From Azolla pinnata (Eukaryota; Streptophyta; Polypodiopsida; Salviniales; Salviniaceae): a stretch of DNA of 64,000 nucleotides. The notes under the pieces were generated by a model. It had not been told where the DNA came from and did no database searches. It worked only from the letters and a program-made list of their open reading frames with translations. Position 1 is the stretch's first letter; every line of letters begins with the position of its first letter. The position numbers and the translations under genes were made by a program. Location of the stretch: contig JBBBWG010028754.1 of the NCBI GenBank assembly GCA_037176905.1, positions 7,569 to 71,568 of the forward strand, written 5' to 3'. This document shows, piece by piece, positions 41,831 through 55,045 of the stretch.

Positions 41831-43092
41831 GTACAGCTATTCAATTCCAAGTCTGCGTTTGTTATTTGCAGTACAACTTGGCTTCTTAGTTAGAAGTGCG
41901 CATTTCAATGTTGTACAAGAAAGCCAGAATCTGGGGAACGCATTAGCCAATTTTGTAGCTAATGGTTAGTTTGAATGCATTACAAACATTTTGTGGGAAG
42001 TGGTAATTGGGCTCGAGTGCAAATAATATATCTGGTCTGTTCCTTAAGTAATGATTAGAGGCTGCTAAGAGAAAGTTTACAGCATCATCTTACAGGTTGA
42101 AGTTTTCCTTTATTTGTGCTTTTCAACAGGCTCCAGATGTCACACTTGATAACCATTTTATATTATTTTCTTATCTGGTAGCTTAACAAAAGGTCCGTGG
42201 AGAGAGTTCTTGTGACATGCTCTTAAATCTTCTGTTATTGTCATTGGATGTCAAATATGTCCTGTAGAAATCATTTTACAATAATACAGCCAGGCCAACA
42301 ATGGGTTGATTAGTTACTGTCGAAAGGTAGAATAACTTTATCAAAGGATTCGATCTTCACAAATGTGATAGTACTTACAAAGACTCAAAACTTTGTGAGC
42401 TGACGAAAACGAGCTGACAGTACCAAATCACGCTGAGAGTAATGTGTACATTTCTAAATCATGGTATACATGTTTCAATCTGAAAAAGCCATTTTCTAAC
42501 CTTGCTTCGAACTTGTAAGTTTATTTCAACATGCTTAACTCTGTTTTCGTACGAGTTTGAGCGCTTTTTTTTTGCAAGGAAACATAAAGTATTGGATAGT
42601 GATACATTTGGAAGGGAAATGTAAAAGACAACATAACATCATTGTTTTGGGTGGAGGTCACAAGTACACTTAAGGCTTCAGTCAACTAAAAAAACTTTTG
42701 CCATTCTTACATGTAATACAACTTCTAATCTCTTATTCTTATGATTAATAATATTCACTCTTCAATATGGCTCTTGATTTTGGTCGTGTCGAGAATTCGA
42801 ATCGGAGATGGTAATCATGTATTCATGCATGCCTCCTGTTGATGGGGGCTTCAACAAAGCCTAAAACCATCAAGCACTTGCAATGTTTTGAAGATGCCAC
42901 CGTGGGCTGTAAACAGAAGGTTTTGCAGAATTTGGATGTCGCAGAACTTACCTAGAAAATAGGATCCATGCACTCCTAGAAGCCAATTTTACCACATGCA
43001 TCCCATCATTCAGGGTGCATCCAAAACAAAATGCTATGAAGGAATGGCATGTGTAGTTAGTTTGGGGAAGATAATATATCTTCAGAAGTTGT
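41831..43092. other. Convergent intergenic region
   Basis: It contains the 3' UTRs of the TMEM147 homologue and the lipid-transfer gene. No other gene is seen. Confidence 0.55.
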
Positions 43093-44541
43093 TCAGTATG
43101 AGTTAATAGGTACAAGGAGGAAGGGCAAGAAGAAGAAGAAGAAGAAGAATGTTGGACTGCGAATTCGGGCAGCATCGTTGCTCGGATCAGTCGGGCTAGT
43201 CATCATGCTTCTTAATCCAGCGGAGCTTGGCGTGGAGCTGATGATCCGGGGACCTGTCGAGGTTGCTATACACACAAAAGAAAATCATATCACCCTCTCT
43301 GATTCACAAACTAAAACGAATATAAGTATGTAGCTCGATATGTTTTGGCAAGCAGAGGCTGAAATCTCTCACCATTCCTACTAGCATCATCGAATTCCTT
43401 GGCTTCAGCAGACGAGAGCGGAATACCGAGCAAGCCTGCGGAAAGTGAGAGAGATAAGCTGATCGAGCATATAACATACATGGAAAGAATCGTTAAAAAA
43501 AGAGGGGGGGGGGCTACCCTGAACGTGAAACTCATTATCGGTATGTTTCGTTCCGAGTCCCAGATGAATGATGAGGATTCAGAAGATCCCACCATTAGTT
43601 TATTAACGTAATCCGCTCTTATACAACAGCCCGTCTTTTTTTTCTGAAGGGGTGTCGATATTAGAGAGGGCGTTGTACAGAAGCGAGCAGTGTTGTGCAT
43701 GCAGAGAAAGCTAAACCCTAAACCATAAACCCTAAACCCTAAGCGCGTAAAATAAGAATATGAATAAGAAAGAAGTGAAGAAAGGGGCATTATATTAGGA
43801 AGGGCATTCACACATAACGGCCTTCCCATGGAAACCGTTCTGGCAGAGAGGGCGTTCTATCAGATCAGATAACGCCAGTTACTGAAAAGATCGTCTCCAA
43901 AGACCACGAGGCACCGCCCAAGCATCGGCATTTTCAATACTTATACATATGGATCGACAAAGAATCCATGAAACGTAGACCCTGAACTCTTTTGATCTGA
44001 CGGGTTAAATACGCTCAAAACAGACAGAATAGAAAGACAGACAAACAGACAAGCAGACAGACAGACAAACAGACAAGCAGACAGACAGACATGCAAACTG
44101 ATAAGACCGATAAACGGACATACAGACTGATGAGATCGATAAGCAGACATACAGACTGATGAGATTGATAAACAGACATACAGACATACAAACCGATAAG
44201 ATTGATAAAATACCTGGGCATTCGGATGGGTCAGCGGGAACGCGACAAGCGGAGGGCAAGGAGAGCGCGAGAGACTGGTTGAAGGGCGGGAGGCCCGTGG
44301 AGCCGCGAGTGAAGCTGGCGCCCATGAGCTCGCACAGGCATTTCTTCTGTTGCTCGAACACTCTGCCGACGCTGGCGCAGCATGCGACCGTGGGGCTCGG
44401 GGCCTTGCCTTGCGCATACGCGAGGCAATCGAGAAGCGAGTCGAGGGGCTCGATGCACGAGTCCTCTGGCGATGAGCCGACTGCGGGCAGGGCCACGATA
44501 ATAATCATCGCAACTGCGAGGCTTAGGACCCACTTCATCAT
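43093..44541 (-). CDS. GPI-anchored non-specific lipid-transfer protein (LTPG type)
   Basis: Three exons, 44541-44214, 43435-43373 and 43265-43093, give 187 residues. The signal peptide is MMKWVLSLAVAMIIIVALPAVG. The eight-cysteine motif is complete: C-x9-C-x14-CC-x12-C-x-C, then two further Cys (SAC and SEC) before the first junction. A Ser/Pro/Thr-rich linker (GPRIISSTPSS) and a hydrophobic tail (SPTFFFFFFFLPFLLV) form a GPI-attachment signal, with the likely omega site near SND. These proteins sit on the outer face of the plasma membrane and help export cuticular lipids. An upstream in-frame ATG (44559, MYYISR) is possible, but MMKW gives a better signal peptide. The Phe run is encoded by a (TTC) microsatellite. 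Intron 1 contains AGAC/AAAC repeats (44,030-44,200). Confidence 0.88.
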
Positions 44542-44639
44542 CCTAGAGATATAATACATTGTGTATCTGTGTTTGTGTGTGTGTGTGTGGGTGTGTTGGT
44601 GTCTATGTGTTTGTGTGTCTGTGTGTCCTTGTTTTTACA

Positions 44640-44791
44640 GGCTTTCTTTCTGTCTTTCTCCTTGGCCTTGACCAGCAAATCTAGAGTTTTATATCTAACT
44701 TGTTAATCTAGTGGTTTTTGCCCCAGTATTTTTGAAGGCCAAGAAGAGAGAGAGAGAGAGAGAGAGAGATAGAAAGAGGGGCTCTGTACAC

Positions 44792-44825
<34 letters not shown>

Positions 44826-45620
44826 GTCTTATATGTTTTGTTTTACAAGCTGGTATCTGAGGGCATTCAATGCAGTGATGCAATTGTATGTATATATACA
44901 TATAAATTATATATATATACATATATGTAGATAACTTTTAAGTCTATATAACTGTTAATCTAGAGATTTCCTTAATATTTTCTGAGGCTAGGGAGAGAGA
45001 TAGAAAGAGGTGCTCTGTATACGCTTCTATATATCTTGAATGCAATGCAATGCAGTGCAATGCAATTGTATGTATATATATATGCATCGAAATGAACCAT
45101 ACTTCTGCAAGCTGCAAAACGCAATCGAGAATGATTCGAGCATTAGAGATTGGTAAATCACGAAAAGTATGTTTCAGACCAGAAGAATGTAAATTTACTA
45201 AAATATTTCAAATTTAAGATATATATATATATAAGAGAAAGGAAACTCGCAAACGTGTGCAAACTTGCATGCGTGTTTGCAAAACCAAAAGCTTGCGAAT
45301 ATTATGTTCTGCGCACATATGTACATAAGTTTAGATACAACTGTAAATCTAGTGCTTGCCTTAATATTTTTGAAGGCCTAGGAGAGAGATAGAAAGAGGG
45401 GGATCTGTACACACTTATAAGTGTAGACACACAATTCTTTCAAGACATGTAGAAGTGTCCCTCTTTCCATCTCTCTCTCCTCAGCCTTCAAAAATCTTAA
45501 GGCAAAACCACTAGATTTACAGTTTTACATATCAATACACATACAACTGTGCCAGATTCATTCAATCTCTCTCCTTGGCCTTCAAAAATATGAAACCAAA
45601 TCACTAGATTTACAACTGTA
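44640..45620. repeat. Dispersed foldback repeat cluster upstream of the LTPG gene
   Basis: A ~60-75-bp element containing AATCTAGTG, TTTTTGAAGGC, GAGAGATAGAAAGAGG and CTCTGTACAC occurs directly near 44,697, 44,953 and 45,340. It occurs inverted near 44,655, 45,455-45,532 and 45,567-45,620. The 45,340 and 45,455 copies form a hairpin with ~60-bp arms and a ~55-bp loop. TG, GA and TATA microsatellites are interspersed. It resembles a foldback or MITE-like family; terminal repeats and target duplications are not clear. Confidence 0.7.
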
Positions 45621-47709
45621 CACAATATATATGTATATATATTTATATAGAATTGTAAGTCATTCAATTGAAAGCTCTGAACTCCCGGCATTCATTGTAC
45701 TCTTCCCTTCAAACCCACTCACCAACCCTTTCGCGAAAAAATCTGTAGCTCACTTCTGCCCTTGTCAATGATGAGCAAGAACTCGATGCTGGTTCAAGAG
45801 CAGAACTGCAGCAGTACACACATATGCTCGAGCACTTTGAACAACGGCTTAAATCGGTCGAGGAAGGAACGGGTTTTCGACTTCTTCGACACAAGACAAT
45901 CGAGTGCGAGAAGTACATGCGAATTCGTGCATGTACATTGATTTGGTATCCAGATGAGTAAAGTTATTATGTTCATGTCTTCTGTGGGCTTTTTTGAAAA
46001 AGGGCCCTTTGAATAGAACTATCTACCCCCAGCTACCCAAACCAATGTACTGCGTACATCATGTACTTCGAAGGCAATGTCTTGATGATGATACATGTCG
46101 AAAGAACAAGCTTGAATGCCTAGCTTTCGATTTGGAGGTTTACATAGTCAACAAGTTTCTTTTCCTGTGCCCGAAAACCCCCATCTCGCATGCTCAGGCT
46201 ACATACGATTTCGCTTGAGCATAAACCAAACCTCGAAATAAGTCGAGTATATAGTTTGTTTAATGGCTTTAATCAGTGGGTTAGGCTCGGCTTAAATATG
46301 AGAATATCGAAACAGGATTGACAGGTAATCAATTGTATTCAACTTGGTTTACAAATCAGTGGGTTGGGCTTAATTGTTTATAGCTGAAGGTATGTAGTGA
46401 TGCAATTATGTAATTAAGGGAAAACAGAACTTAAGAAAAGATACCAAAATGTCCATGTTCTAGATAGCCACTACTCGCTAATAAATTATATCTTTCTCTG
46501 ATTAATCGCTTCCATGTATCTCTTCTCATGTTCTTTGATTAATAATCTTCATACTACGATTTACTAATTGCTTCCTACTTCCTTCTACTGTGCACTAACC
46601 GATTCGCTTACTACAGTATTCAATTAACAAAATTTCATGTAATCTTAAAACCTTAATAATTTAATTGGACATTAATTTCTTCCTAATCGCTTCCCACTAA
46701 TTGACTCAAATCGCTTTTCTTTCTATATTCGATTAGCAGAAGTTGATAATTTTAGAATCTAACTAATGATTAACACAATAATTTAATGCTAATAAATTAA
46801 TTCAACGTTAACCAGTTAATTAATTTAATGTTAATTAACTCACAACTAAACAATTTGGTGTGCTATTGACCGAGCTTACATAACCAAAATTTATTAATAT
46901 TTGATTGTTCGCTCCATTTACTCACTAGGGCCAAATAATAAAATTGTTACATGAAATTTCCTGACATAACCTAAAAGTTCTATAATCATTCTAATTCAAT
47001 AAACTTTCTGCAAATTACGTACACACATTTGATATAAAAGATCACAACACAACTGAATAGACACATTACTCCCATGACGGAGGAACAGAGCTCGAGATGA
47101 AAAAACTGCGATTCAAATGCACCTCTCCATGTAGTATGCATAAGCTATAACCAACATGCCAATTACATTGCCATGATGATTTCAATGGCAAAGAGTAACT
47201 TAACCTTGTCCAGAAGAACGGAAAGGAACATTTGATGGTTTACATAGCTTTCTTCCCATAGCTTCATCTAAAATGCAGCACTGAACATGTCTTGCAAGGA
47301 TGGCATTTGAAGGCCACATTTGAAGGTCACCTCCAAACGTGCACAATGATAATGAGATATTTTGTACAAGAAACACAATGACCATCACTCGAAATTTTGT
47401 ACAAGAAACAAAAAAGAGTCAGATTTCCTGGTCAGATGAAAAAAGAGCATTGCTACTCAGATTTCCTTGACTGCCCCATGAAATCTGTTTAGGAAGATTT
47501 CCTAAAAAAATGTGCATTATAGACAAATCTAGACACCATCCAAGAAAATGGCGTACACCCCATAAATTTTCTTGTTGGTCACAAAGAGTCTAAATAGTTG
47601 CCTGTTATGTATGTAACTTGCCTGTTCCCCAGCATCTCTTATTCCAGAGACCAAATCCACCTCGAATGTGCGTAGATTGTGTACCAAAGAAACCTTGAAA
47701 GAATACCGT
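45621..47709. other. Intergenic, no gene seen
   Basis: AT-rich sequence; short frames near 45.7-46.2 kb lack family or splice support. The right end leads into the 3' region of the first MLO gene. Confidence 0.5.
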
Positions 47710-47839
47710 TTACTGACCATAGACATATTCGGAATCTGTTTCTTTCTTGGACACCTGAATGTCAGAGTAATTTAGAAACTAAAACGTTCGGAGTTCAAAA
47801 GAGAAATTTCACCCTCGTGTATATATTTACATACAACTC

Positions 47840-50800
47840 TTAAGACTGTTTACCAAATACTCTTTGCACCTGATGCTGGCCGAATTCTTCCGACAGAGCT
47901 ATCACTGAATCAGTTGGTGCAGTTTCGTCTTGCAATGTTCTCACTAATCCATCCACAGCACGTGTCTTATTTTGGGTTCTTTCCCCATTCCCCATCACAA
48001 TACTATCATTGACCACCTTGCGCCTCATTTCAGAACCCATCTGCAAGCACAGTTCCGTTTCAGTAAGAACTAATACATGAAACCCATAAAACCTTAAACC
48101 CGATTTATGTACATTGGGTTTGAGTGGAAGCTCTTGACATTTCTCTGCATATGGGAAAATGAAAATCAATGATTCACTTCCACAATAAGTTAAATTACCT
48201 GAGAAACAATGGCATATATAGGCAGCATTACATAACCCAATGTTGCTTGAGCAATAATCCTGGGAATGAGGAAAGCTTTAACTGTTAAAAAATTCTGGAA
48301 TATGCAAGAAAACAAGAACTTCAAAATTAAGCGTACCCAAGACTGAGGCGAACTATAAGTGCATATGGGTGCCGAGATAGACAATTATTCTTGCTAAAAC
48401 TATACTGTACACATAAATAAAAGGAAATTAAATAAATGAGTTTTGCAAATAACACAAAAAAAACATTTTTCGTTTTCTCGCAGAAATGAGACGCAACAAT
48501 TCTCCACCTTGCTCCACAAATGAAGAGAAACTTGGTAGGCATCCTGTTATTATACAAGGTACATGATTAGTTCTTTTCATAGTTTTGAAACAATTGCACC
48601 CAAATAGCCCAACCATACAGTTGATGTCAACCTGAAATAATATAAAATGCACAAGGTAGAGGATAAGGTGTGGCCTTCCAAACCAGAAAAGTTCATCAGC
48701 TGGTTTTACATCGGCTATGCCTTCTACAACAGCATGTTTCTCAAAATATTGAACTGCCATCTTCGTAATGATGTAACGCAATTTGGTACCCACTGTAAGA
48801 ACCATCTGCATCACCCAATTCATGTTAGGATACACCTGAATAAGGATATGCCAAATTTTAAGATGAACTAACTTACAGCCAGAGGCAGTATGGGAGCAAT
48901 AAAGTTGACTTTCCATCCTAAAACGGTGAGGTACCAAAGGATCAATCTTGAGCAGTAAATGTACCTTCTATTCCAAAGTACGAAAGTCTATGCTTACCAT
49001 CCACATTTAACAGTATCAAGACAATCGTACATCCCCAAAGATAAGGACTGCAACATGAAGACATCAAATCTTAGACGGGTTACACATAAGGGACTACTTT
49101 GGTGAATAGTTCTAAGATTACTTCAGGACTCTCATCGCAGTGGCATTCAACATAGCCTTGCCAGTACCACAACAAACATTTTACTTTAGAGTATGATCTT
49201 GTTTTAAAAAAATATAAAGCTTCCATCACTAAAAAATTACATCCTGGGCTTATGCTGTCTGTGGACATATATAGAAATGAACTACCAGGAGGAGCAATGT
49301 TACAAACAGACAATGGCGCATCTTATCAAAACAAAATATTTATTTGGATTAACATTTACAGACCTTTGAAATACATTCTGCTACAAGCATTGGCATTTCA
49401 ATAGTGCATTTGACATGAAATATGGGACTTGTTACTAATTTCTGGCCGAATTCATAACCTGTCATGACTCTAGGGTAACTTGTTTAAACATTTTATGACC
49501 ATTTAACGAGACTCATAATTTCTGCCCTAATTCATAACCTGTCATGACTCTAGGGTAACTTGTTTAAACAGTTTATGCCCATTTAACGAGACCCGACGTA
49601 TACATATTTGGAAGAGACAATATATTCATGTACAAGCAAACTAACTCAAGGAGTAATGCAAAGTTTGAAAATGACCTTGTACTAACCTTACACCAACCAC
49701 ATCCTTGAAGTCTTCCTCCAATGACCGCACAATATATGTATGGAAGTCATAACTCCTTCCCAGATTATGTTTCTACAATCAAAAATTTGACTCAGCGCAT
49801 AATAGTTAAAAAAATAAAGTAGGACTGTAGAACAGATTTGCTCCCCAGTCATAACAGCTGAAGATGGGTTATGTCATTCACATTAATCACTTCCTTTCTT
49901 AATAGAGTCCTGACAGTCCATCGTCAGATGTAGAGCTTTAAGCACAAAAGATAATATTGCCCATCTTGATACAAGAACTTGATACAGAAGAGAATGTAAT
50001 TGCCTATCTTGATACAAGAACTTAAAAAGAGAAATCTGTACTAACAAGCAGATTCTAAAAGTGACAAAAATAGCACAGAATACTGTACTTCTATTTGAAT
50101 TAGTTCAGCTCCTTTTCCTGCTCCTGGAATACTGTGCACTACCAATGCTTTCACTATACCCACCTCGAATTTCCACACAACGAAGCAATGATGTGTTTGA
50201 ATTTCATAATAGCATAAGCCAAATGCTAGGTGCCTACCACAATGAATCCATGCCGAAGAGTAAGGTAGTCTGTTTCACTGACGGACATGAAAAATTGTTG
50301 AAAGAAGGCAGCCTGCAGATCATCCAACCCATGTCAAAGAACCAATAGAAGCAATCACATCAGAAATAAATTAATGTTCACAGAACAGTGGAATTCAAAC
50401 CTACAATGTAGCCCAAAAATCTATTTTTGCTCCATTGGTTTGCTGCATGCCTTCTGATAAATGTTACATCTCTACTTAAGCGTACCTCACCTTTACCACA
50501 CAGATTAATAACAAATGTAAGAACTTTTCATAATTGAGTAAGGCTTGAAGGAACCCAATATGCATCCTACGAGCTAATGAGAAGGAAAATATATATACCA
50601 CAAGAAAAAGACATTATACCAAAACCCAACAAATAAGCGTGAGGTTTGTAGACATATCTCCGATCTTTTGTGCTTAATGGTGATATTTTAGCAGGCAAAG
50701 TCATAAAATAGACAATTCATCCATTAGAAACATTGAAGGAGAAAACATACCGTGTGCACTTAAAGACTCTGCCATCCAGGACCTTTCTTCCCAACACTTC

Positions 50801-53411
50801 CATTGCGAAACCTACAAAATTAGGTTGCATAAATTCGTCACTAAGAAATAGGTTGCAGATATAAGCCTCCGAAAATATGTTCACACTTGCCTTCCACATT
50901 CCAAGAGCCATAATCATGACACTATACACCACGTGAACAATCACCAAAACAAACAAGAGAATATGTAGTTGATGTAACCCCTCAAGAGTCATAAAAGGTA
51001 CTTTTCCCTGTGTTCAAAAAATACAATAACATATGGTAATCAAATACACATTAAAAAATTAATAAATGAGTATTGCATTCCCGCCATGCCATGGCATTTT
51101 ACCTCGCCACAAGATGAATTACTCTGCCCTTCAATTTCTTCTTGCTCAGGTTTGCATTGTAGCATTGATTTGGCCCACTTCGATGGAATACAAATGTTAG
51201 CAACACTGTCTTGCCCAACTGTCAATGCAAGTGATATAAATCCCACAAGCATAAGCTCTGCATTTGTATGTATCCAAATCAACTCATTACACTTCATTCT
51301 AGAAGGGTGAAGTTACTTTAGATCTCACTAAACAGAACTAGGTAAAATTACACAACTACGTTACATGATGATCCTACGTTACACTTAAATATCTCATAAA
51401 TCTGAAGTGTTCTAGCCTCTCTAAGTACACAAAACTAAGTCGGATATTGATATAATACAGAAAACTGTAACACTTGCAGAACTAATGATAGTTATGTATA
51501 TTTGGACATGTATCCCTGTATACATAAATCCAACTTCTCACCTTCTTTTATTTTCTCCAAAGCCTGAAGGAGAGCCTTCTGATTTTTTTTCCTAAAGATC
51601 TGGACAAGATGAAGCAAGAGAAGGACTGAGAAGAAACCGTAAATGAGGAGGGGTTACGCCATGTGTTGGATAGTAAAAAAATAGACAATACTTATTTAAA
51701 GCACCTAACATATGAGCGTAAAACAATTGTTTGCAGTTCAAGCTAATGTATATAAACATATACATATACAAATGCATACCAAAAGCAACAATTTGTAGTT
51801 CTGGCTTTTGTTGGAAATCTATGTGTACATACATTGACGTAGGTATGAATTCAGGGCTGGGCACAGGTATGAATTTAGGGCATTATGCACCTATCTCGTT
51901 GAAACTATCAAATTTTGTCATGGATGAAAACTACAAGCATATTGAAGTAGACATTTCTTCTATGCATTTTTAAGGCATGTGTAATTCTAAACATTGTGTT
52001 CAGAGAAGGAAAAAAAGGTCAAACAGTAGATATCACTTTTGCACTGCTGAAGTTAAGGTAGGCATAAATAAAGTAGTAGAAGCATTGTAAAGAGGATATC
52101 CTGATTATGATATGGTTCACAAATGCAACATTTGGAAAGTACCTCTAATTTACAAGGGTCTAGTTGAAGGTAAGCCCTCACTTCTGAAAGGTTCATGAAA
52201 AAGCAATCGATCAATATGACACACAACAATCAAACTGTGCACATTTAACATCCAAAACGAGAGAACTTTATGGGAGGATGTTACTCACAAACCATTCAAA
52301 AGGGACCTTAAGCATTTTCTTAGACACAATTTGATCATCCATAATATTTTAAAATCTAACTGATATTCAGACAAAATACACATATCCAATGTTGAAGATT
52401 ATAGGTTCTATGGAGATGAGTAAAGAACTCGACGAACATATATGCATGCATACAAAAGCATCTAATAGGTAGGTAAAATGCCATGCGTATGTGTGTGTAT
52501 ACATATGGATGCAAGCATGTATACATGCTGGCCAATCTTGACTGTTTGATATCAAAATTAAAGTTTCAATTTTTAGTCAGAAATATAATACCGTAAACTA
52601 CATTACAAATGTTGGAGTACACAATTAGAACTATAAGTTCACATTGTAATAGAATCAGCTATTACTATGTTAACACGTTGGACTTCGTTATCATAAACAA
52701 ATACGAATCTTATAAATATATACACATAAATATACAGATGCACGCACATATACATACATACACATATTCATGCGCACAAATACACGCATATATATATATA
52801 TATATATAACATTCATTAAGTCTGTTGACACCCAAAGGTCATGATTTGATACTGTATGTATTTCTCTTCTTCCAATATTTAAGGGAATAGGCAAAGATGT
52901 AGTGATGTGGTATGCTGACCAATTATCTGAGATCTTCAGTTGATTCTAAAAGAAGTTCTAGCAATCTTCCATTCCCAGCTTACAATTAAGTCACAAGACA
53001 AAGGTAATGAACGTGGCATACACACACATACAAGCACATGTGAATGCATGGAAAAATACACGTACATACATACGTAATACGAACAGGTATGCACGAATAC
53101 GCGCCTAATACCTGCATACCTGCATACATACATAGCACGAATATGCATGCATACACGCATTCACACCATGCATGCTCTCAGCGCAAACATTCTCTGCGCA
53201 GGAATAGAACAACAACAACAAGGACAATAAGAACGGAAAGAGCGTAAGAAAAGACGTCTACCATTCCGATGGCGAAGATGAGGCGTTCGACACAGACGCA
53301 GCACAGGATAAAGACGGTGCACACCACGGCTACTGTCCAAGTCGGCATGTACAGCAGCTCATCACTCGCTGAAGGAGAAGCCGCACTGGTTTCTTCCACC
53401 ACCGCCGCCAT
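47840..53411 (-). CDS. MLO-like seven-transmembrane protein, copy 1
   Basis: Sixteen exons: 53411-53262, 52318-52293 (26-nt microexon), 51591-51542, 51257-51103, 51007-50891, 50811-50751, 50490-50405, 50312-50238, 49772-49687, 49047-48998, 48917-48877, 48805-48632, 48543-48508, 48404-48337, 48259-48199 and 48040-47840. They give ~478 residues. MLO landmarks are the N-terminus [72 protein letters not shown] and [19 protein letters not shown] proteins are plasma-membrane calcium-linked proteins; some clades are powdery-mildew susceptibility factors, others act in roots or reproduction. Intron 5 has a GC donor (AAG|GCAAGT). The C-terminal tail is short and lacks a clear Trp-containing calmodulin-binding helix. 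An alternative last junction (AGA|GTATTT to an exon at 47754-47710) would end DSEYVYGQ. Clade assignment needs a tree. Confidence 0.92.
49441..49594. repeat. 80-bp tandem duplication in an MLO copy 1 intron
   Basis: The phrase TTCATAACCTGTCATGACTC recurs at 49451 and 49531 with nearly identical flanks. Few substitutions separate the copies, so the duplication is recent. Confidence 0.9.
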
Positions 53412-53427
53412 TCTGGAGGAGAAGACA

Positions 53428-53475
53428 GACAGGACCAGAAGAAGAAGAAGAAGAAGAAGAAGAAGAAGAAGACGG
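53428..53475. repeat. (GAA)n microsatellite in MLO copy 1 leader
   Basis: AGAAGA-type repeats lie directly upstream of the MLO copy 1 ATG. A further GA run (~53,670-53,716) lies in the inferred promoter. Confidence 0.85.
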
Positions 53476-53669
53476 AGAAGTAAGAAGTAAGGAAGGAGAA
53501 GGTCTGTGCGATCGTGAGGCAAGAGAATGAAGAATGCATTGCACCTGGGAAGGAGAAAGCCCTTTGCCGACGGTGTTTCTGATCGGAGAAAGGCTCGCGT
53601 AGAAGCAGTTGTTGTAGAATTAGCTCGACGGATGGATATATGCGTGTGAGAAAGGAAAGAAAGGCTATA

Positions 53670-53718
<49 letters not shown>

Positions 53719-53749
53719 GCCGAGAGCTGTCTTTCTCTTCCTTGCCTTT

Positions 53750-54517
53750 CTTTCTCCTCCTCCTTCTTCTTCGAAGATCTTCTTCTTCTTCTTCTCCTTC
53801 GTCTTCTTCTTCTTCGAAATTCTCCTTCTTCTTCTTCGAAGTTCTTCTTCCTTCTTCTTCTCCTTCTTCTTCTCCTTCTTCTTCTGCTTCTTCTTCTTCC
53901 CTACGCGCCGCGAGTTGCCTGCAAAGCTCCTGAAGAACGCCATTAAAGCTCCGCAGTCGTCGTCGTCGTCGCCTGCACAAACACACAGACGACACATTCT
54001 CTCTCTTCCTCGCTCTCTGCGCCTTTCTTCTTCTCTTTCTATTTTCCACGATTCGAATTCTTCTTCCGTTTTCATCCTTCTCCCCCCTTTTCCCGCGCTT
54101 TTTTCCCGGGGCTTTCGCGCTTTTTTGCTTTCTTTGCTTTTTTGGCTTTCTTTGCGTTTTTGCTTTCTTTGCGTTTTGCTTTCTGCTTTTTCTGCTTTTC
54201 TCCGTGGATTCCATGCAAAAAGCGAAGAAGAAGAAAGAAGAAAGAAGAAGAAAGAAGAAGAAGAAAGAAGAAGAAGAAGAAGAAAGAAGAGGAAAGAAAG
54301 AAGAAGAAAGAAGAAGAAAGAAGAAGAAGAAAGAAGAAGAAAGAAGAAGAAGAAAGAAGAAGAAAGAAGAAGAAGAAGAAGAAGAAAGAAGAAGAAGAAA
54401 GAAGAAGAAGAAAGAAGAAGAAGAAGAAGAAGAAAGAAGAAGAAAGAAGAAGAAGAAAGAAGAAGAAGAAAGAAGAAGAAGAAGAAGAAGAAGAAGAAGA
54501 AGAAGAAGAAGAAGAAT
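53750..54517. repeat. Long CTT then GAA simple-sequence tract
   Basis: Interrupted CTT-rich sequence (53,750-53,900) is followed by a GC-richer island. From 54,225 onward comes nearly pure (GAA)n with AGAAAGA interruptions. All long open frames here are low-complexity artefacts. Confidence 0.9.
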
Positions 54518-54528
54518 GAAGAAAGTAA

Positions 54529-54891
54529 AATATTTTGTCACCTTTTCAATGGGTTTTTATTGAAGCTGATAGAGTTTTACCAACCCTAACATATACAGAT
54601 GTGTTTGATTACTTGAGGTACTTGGGTATGTGGTATAGTTGGAGGTTGAGGAATGGTTTTTTATTTGATGGGTTGTCTGGAGTATTGCAACATATATGTA
54701 GGACAAAAGGACAATTGTTTTGGCAGTTTTCACAATTAGGTTGTATGGGAACTTTGTCCCCAGATGAGTTAGATTTATGTCATCTTCTAATACAACACCG
54801 TAAACGGTTAACCTTGTATTCTTTATAGCAAGGTTTTTTTGTATTGTCATGTTGTTTTAATACAAATATCCATTTACGAAAAAAAAGAGAG
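54529..54891 (+). mobile_element. 5'-truncated LINE (L1-like) 3' end with target-site duplication
   Basis: A ~363-bp unique insert sits inside a GAA tract. It carries an open reading tail (about 54,541-54,828, ending KRLTLYSL then TAG), a T-rich 3' UTR with TTTTAATACAAATATCC, and a short A-run (AAAAAAAA) at its right end. The same 11-bp word GAAGAAAGTAA stands immediately left (54518-54528) and right (54892-54902). A 3'-anchored fragment with an A tail and target duplication is the signature of LINE retroposition. The flanks are GAA-rich, which weakens the duplication evidence somewhat. The protein family was not confirmed. Confidence 0.55.
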
Positions 54892-54945
54892 GAAGAAAGT
54901 AAGAAGAAGAAGAAGAAGAAGAAACAAGAAGAGAAAGAAGAAGAA

Positions 54946-55045
54946 NNNNNNNNNNNNNNNNNNNNNNNNNNNNNNNNNNNNNNNNNNNNNNNNNNNNNNN
55001 NNNNNNNNNNNNNNNNNNNNNNNNNNNNNNNNNNNNNNNNNNNNN
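54946..55045. other. 100-N scaffold gap in a GAA tract
   Basis: Exactly 100 unknown bases with (GAA)n on both sides. The true length is unknown. Confidence 0.98.

Noticed and set aside
53330-54541. Very long minus-strand frame rich in Leu, Ser and Phe
   Set aside because: It is produced by CTT/GAA simple sequence and runs through the MLO copy 1 start region in another frame.
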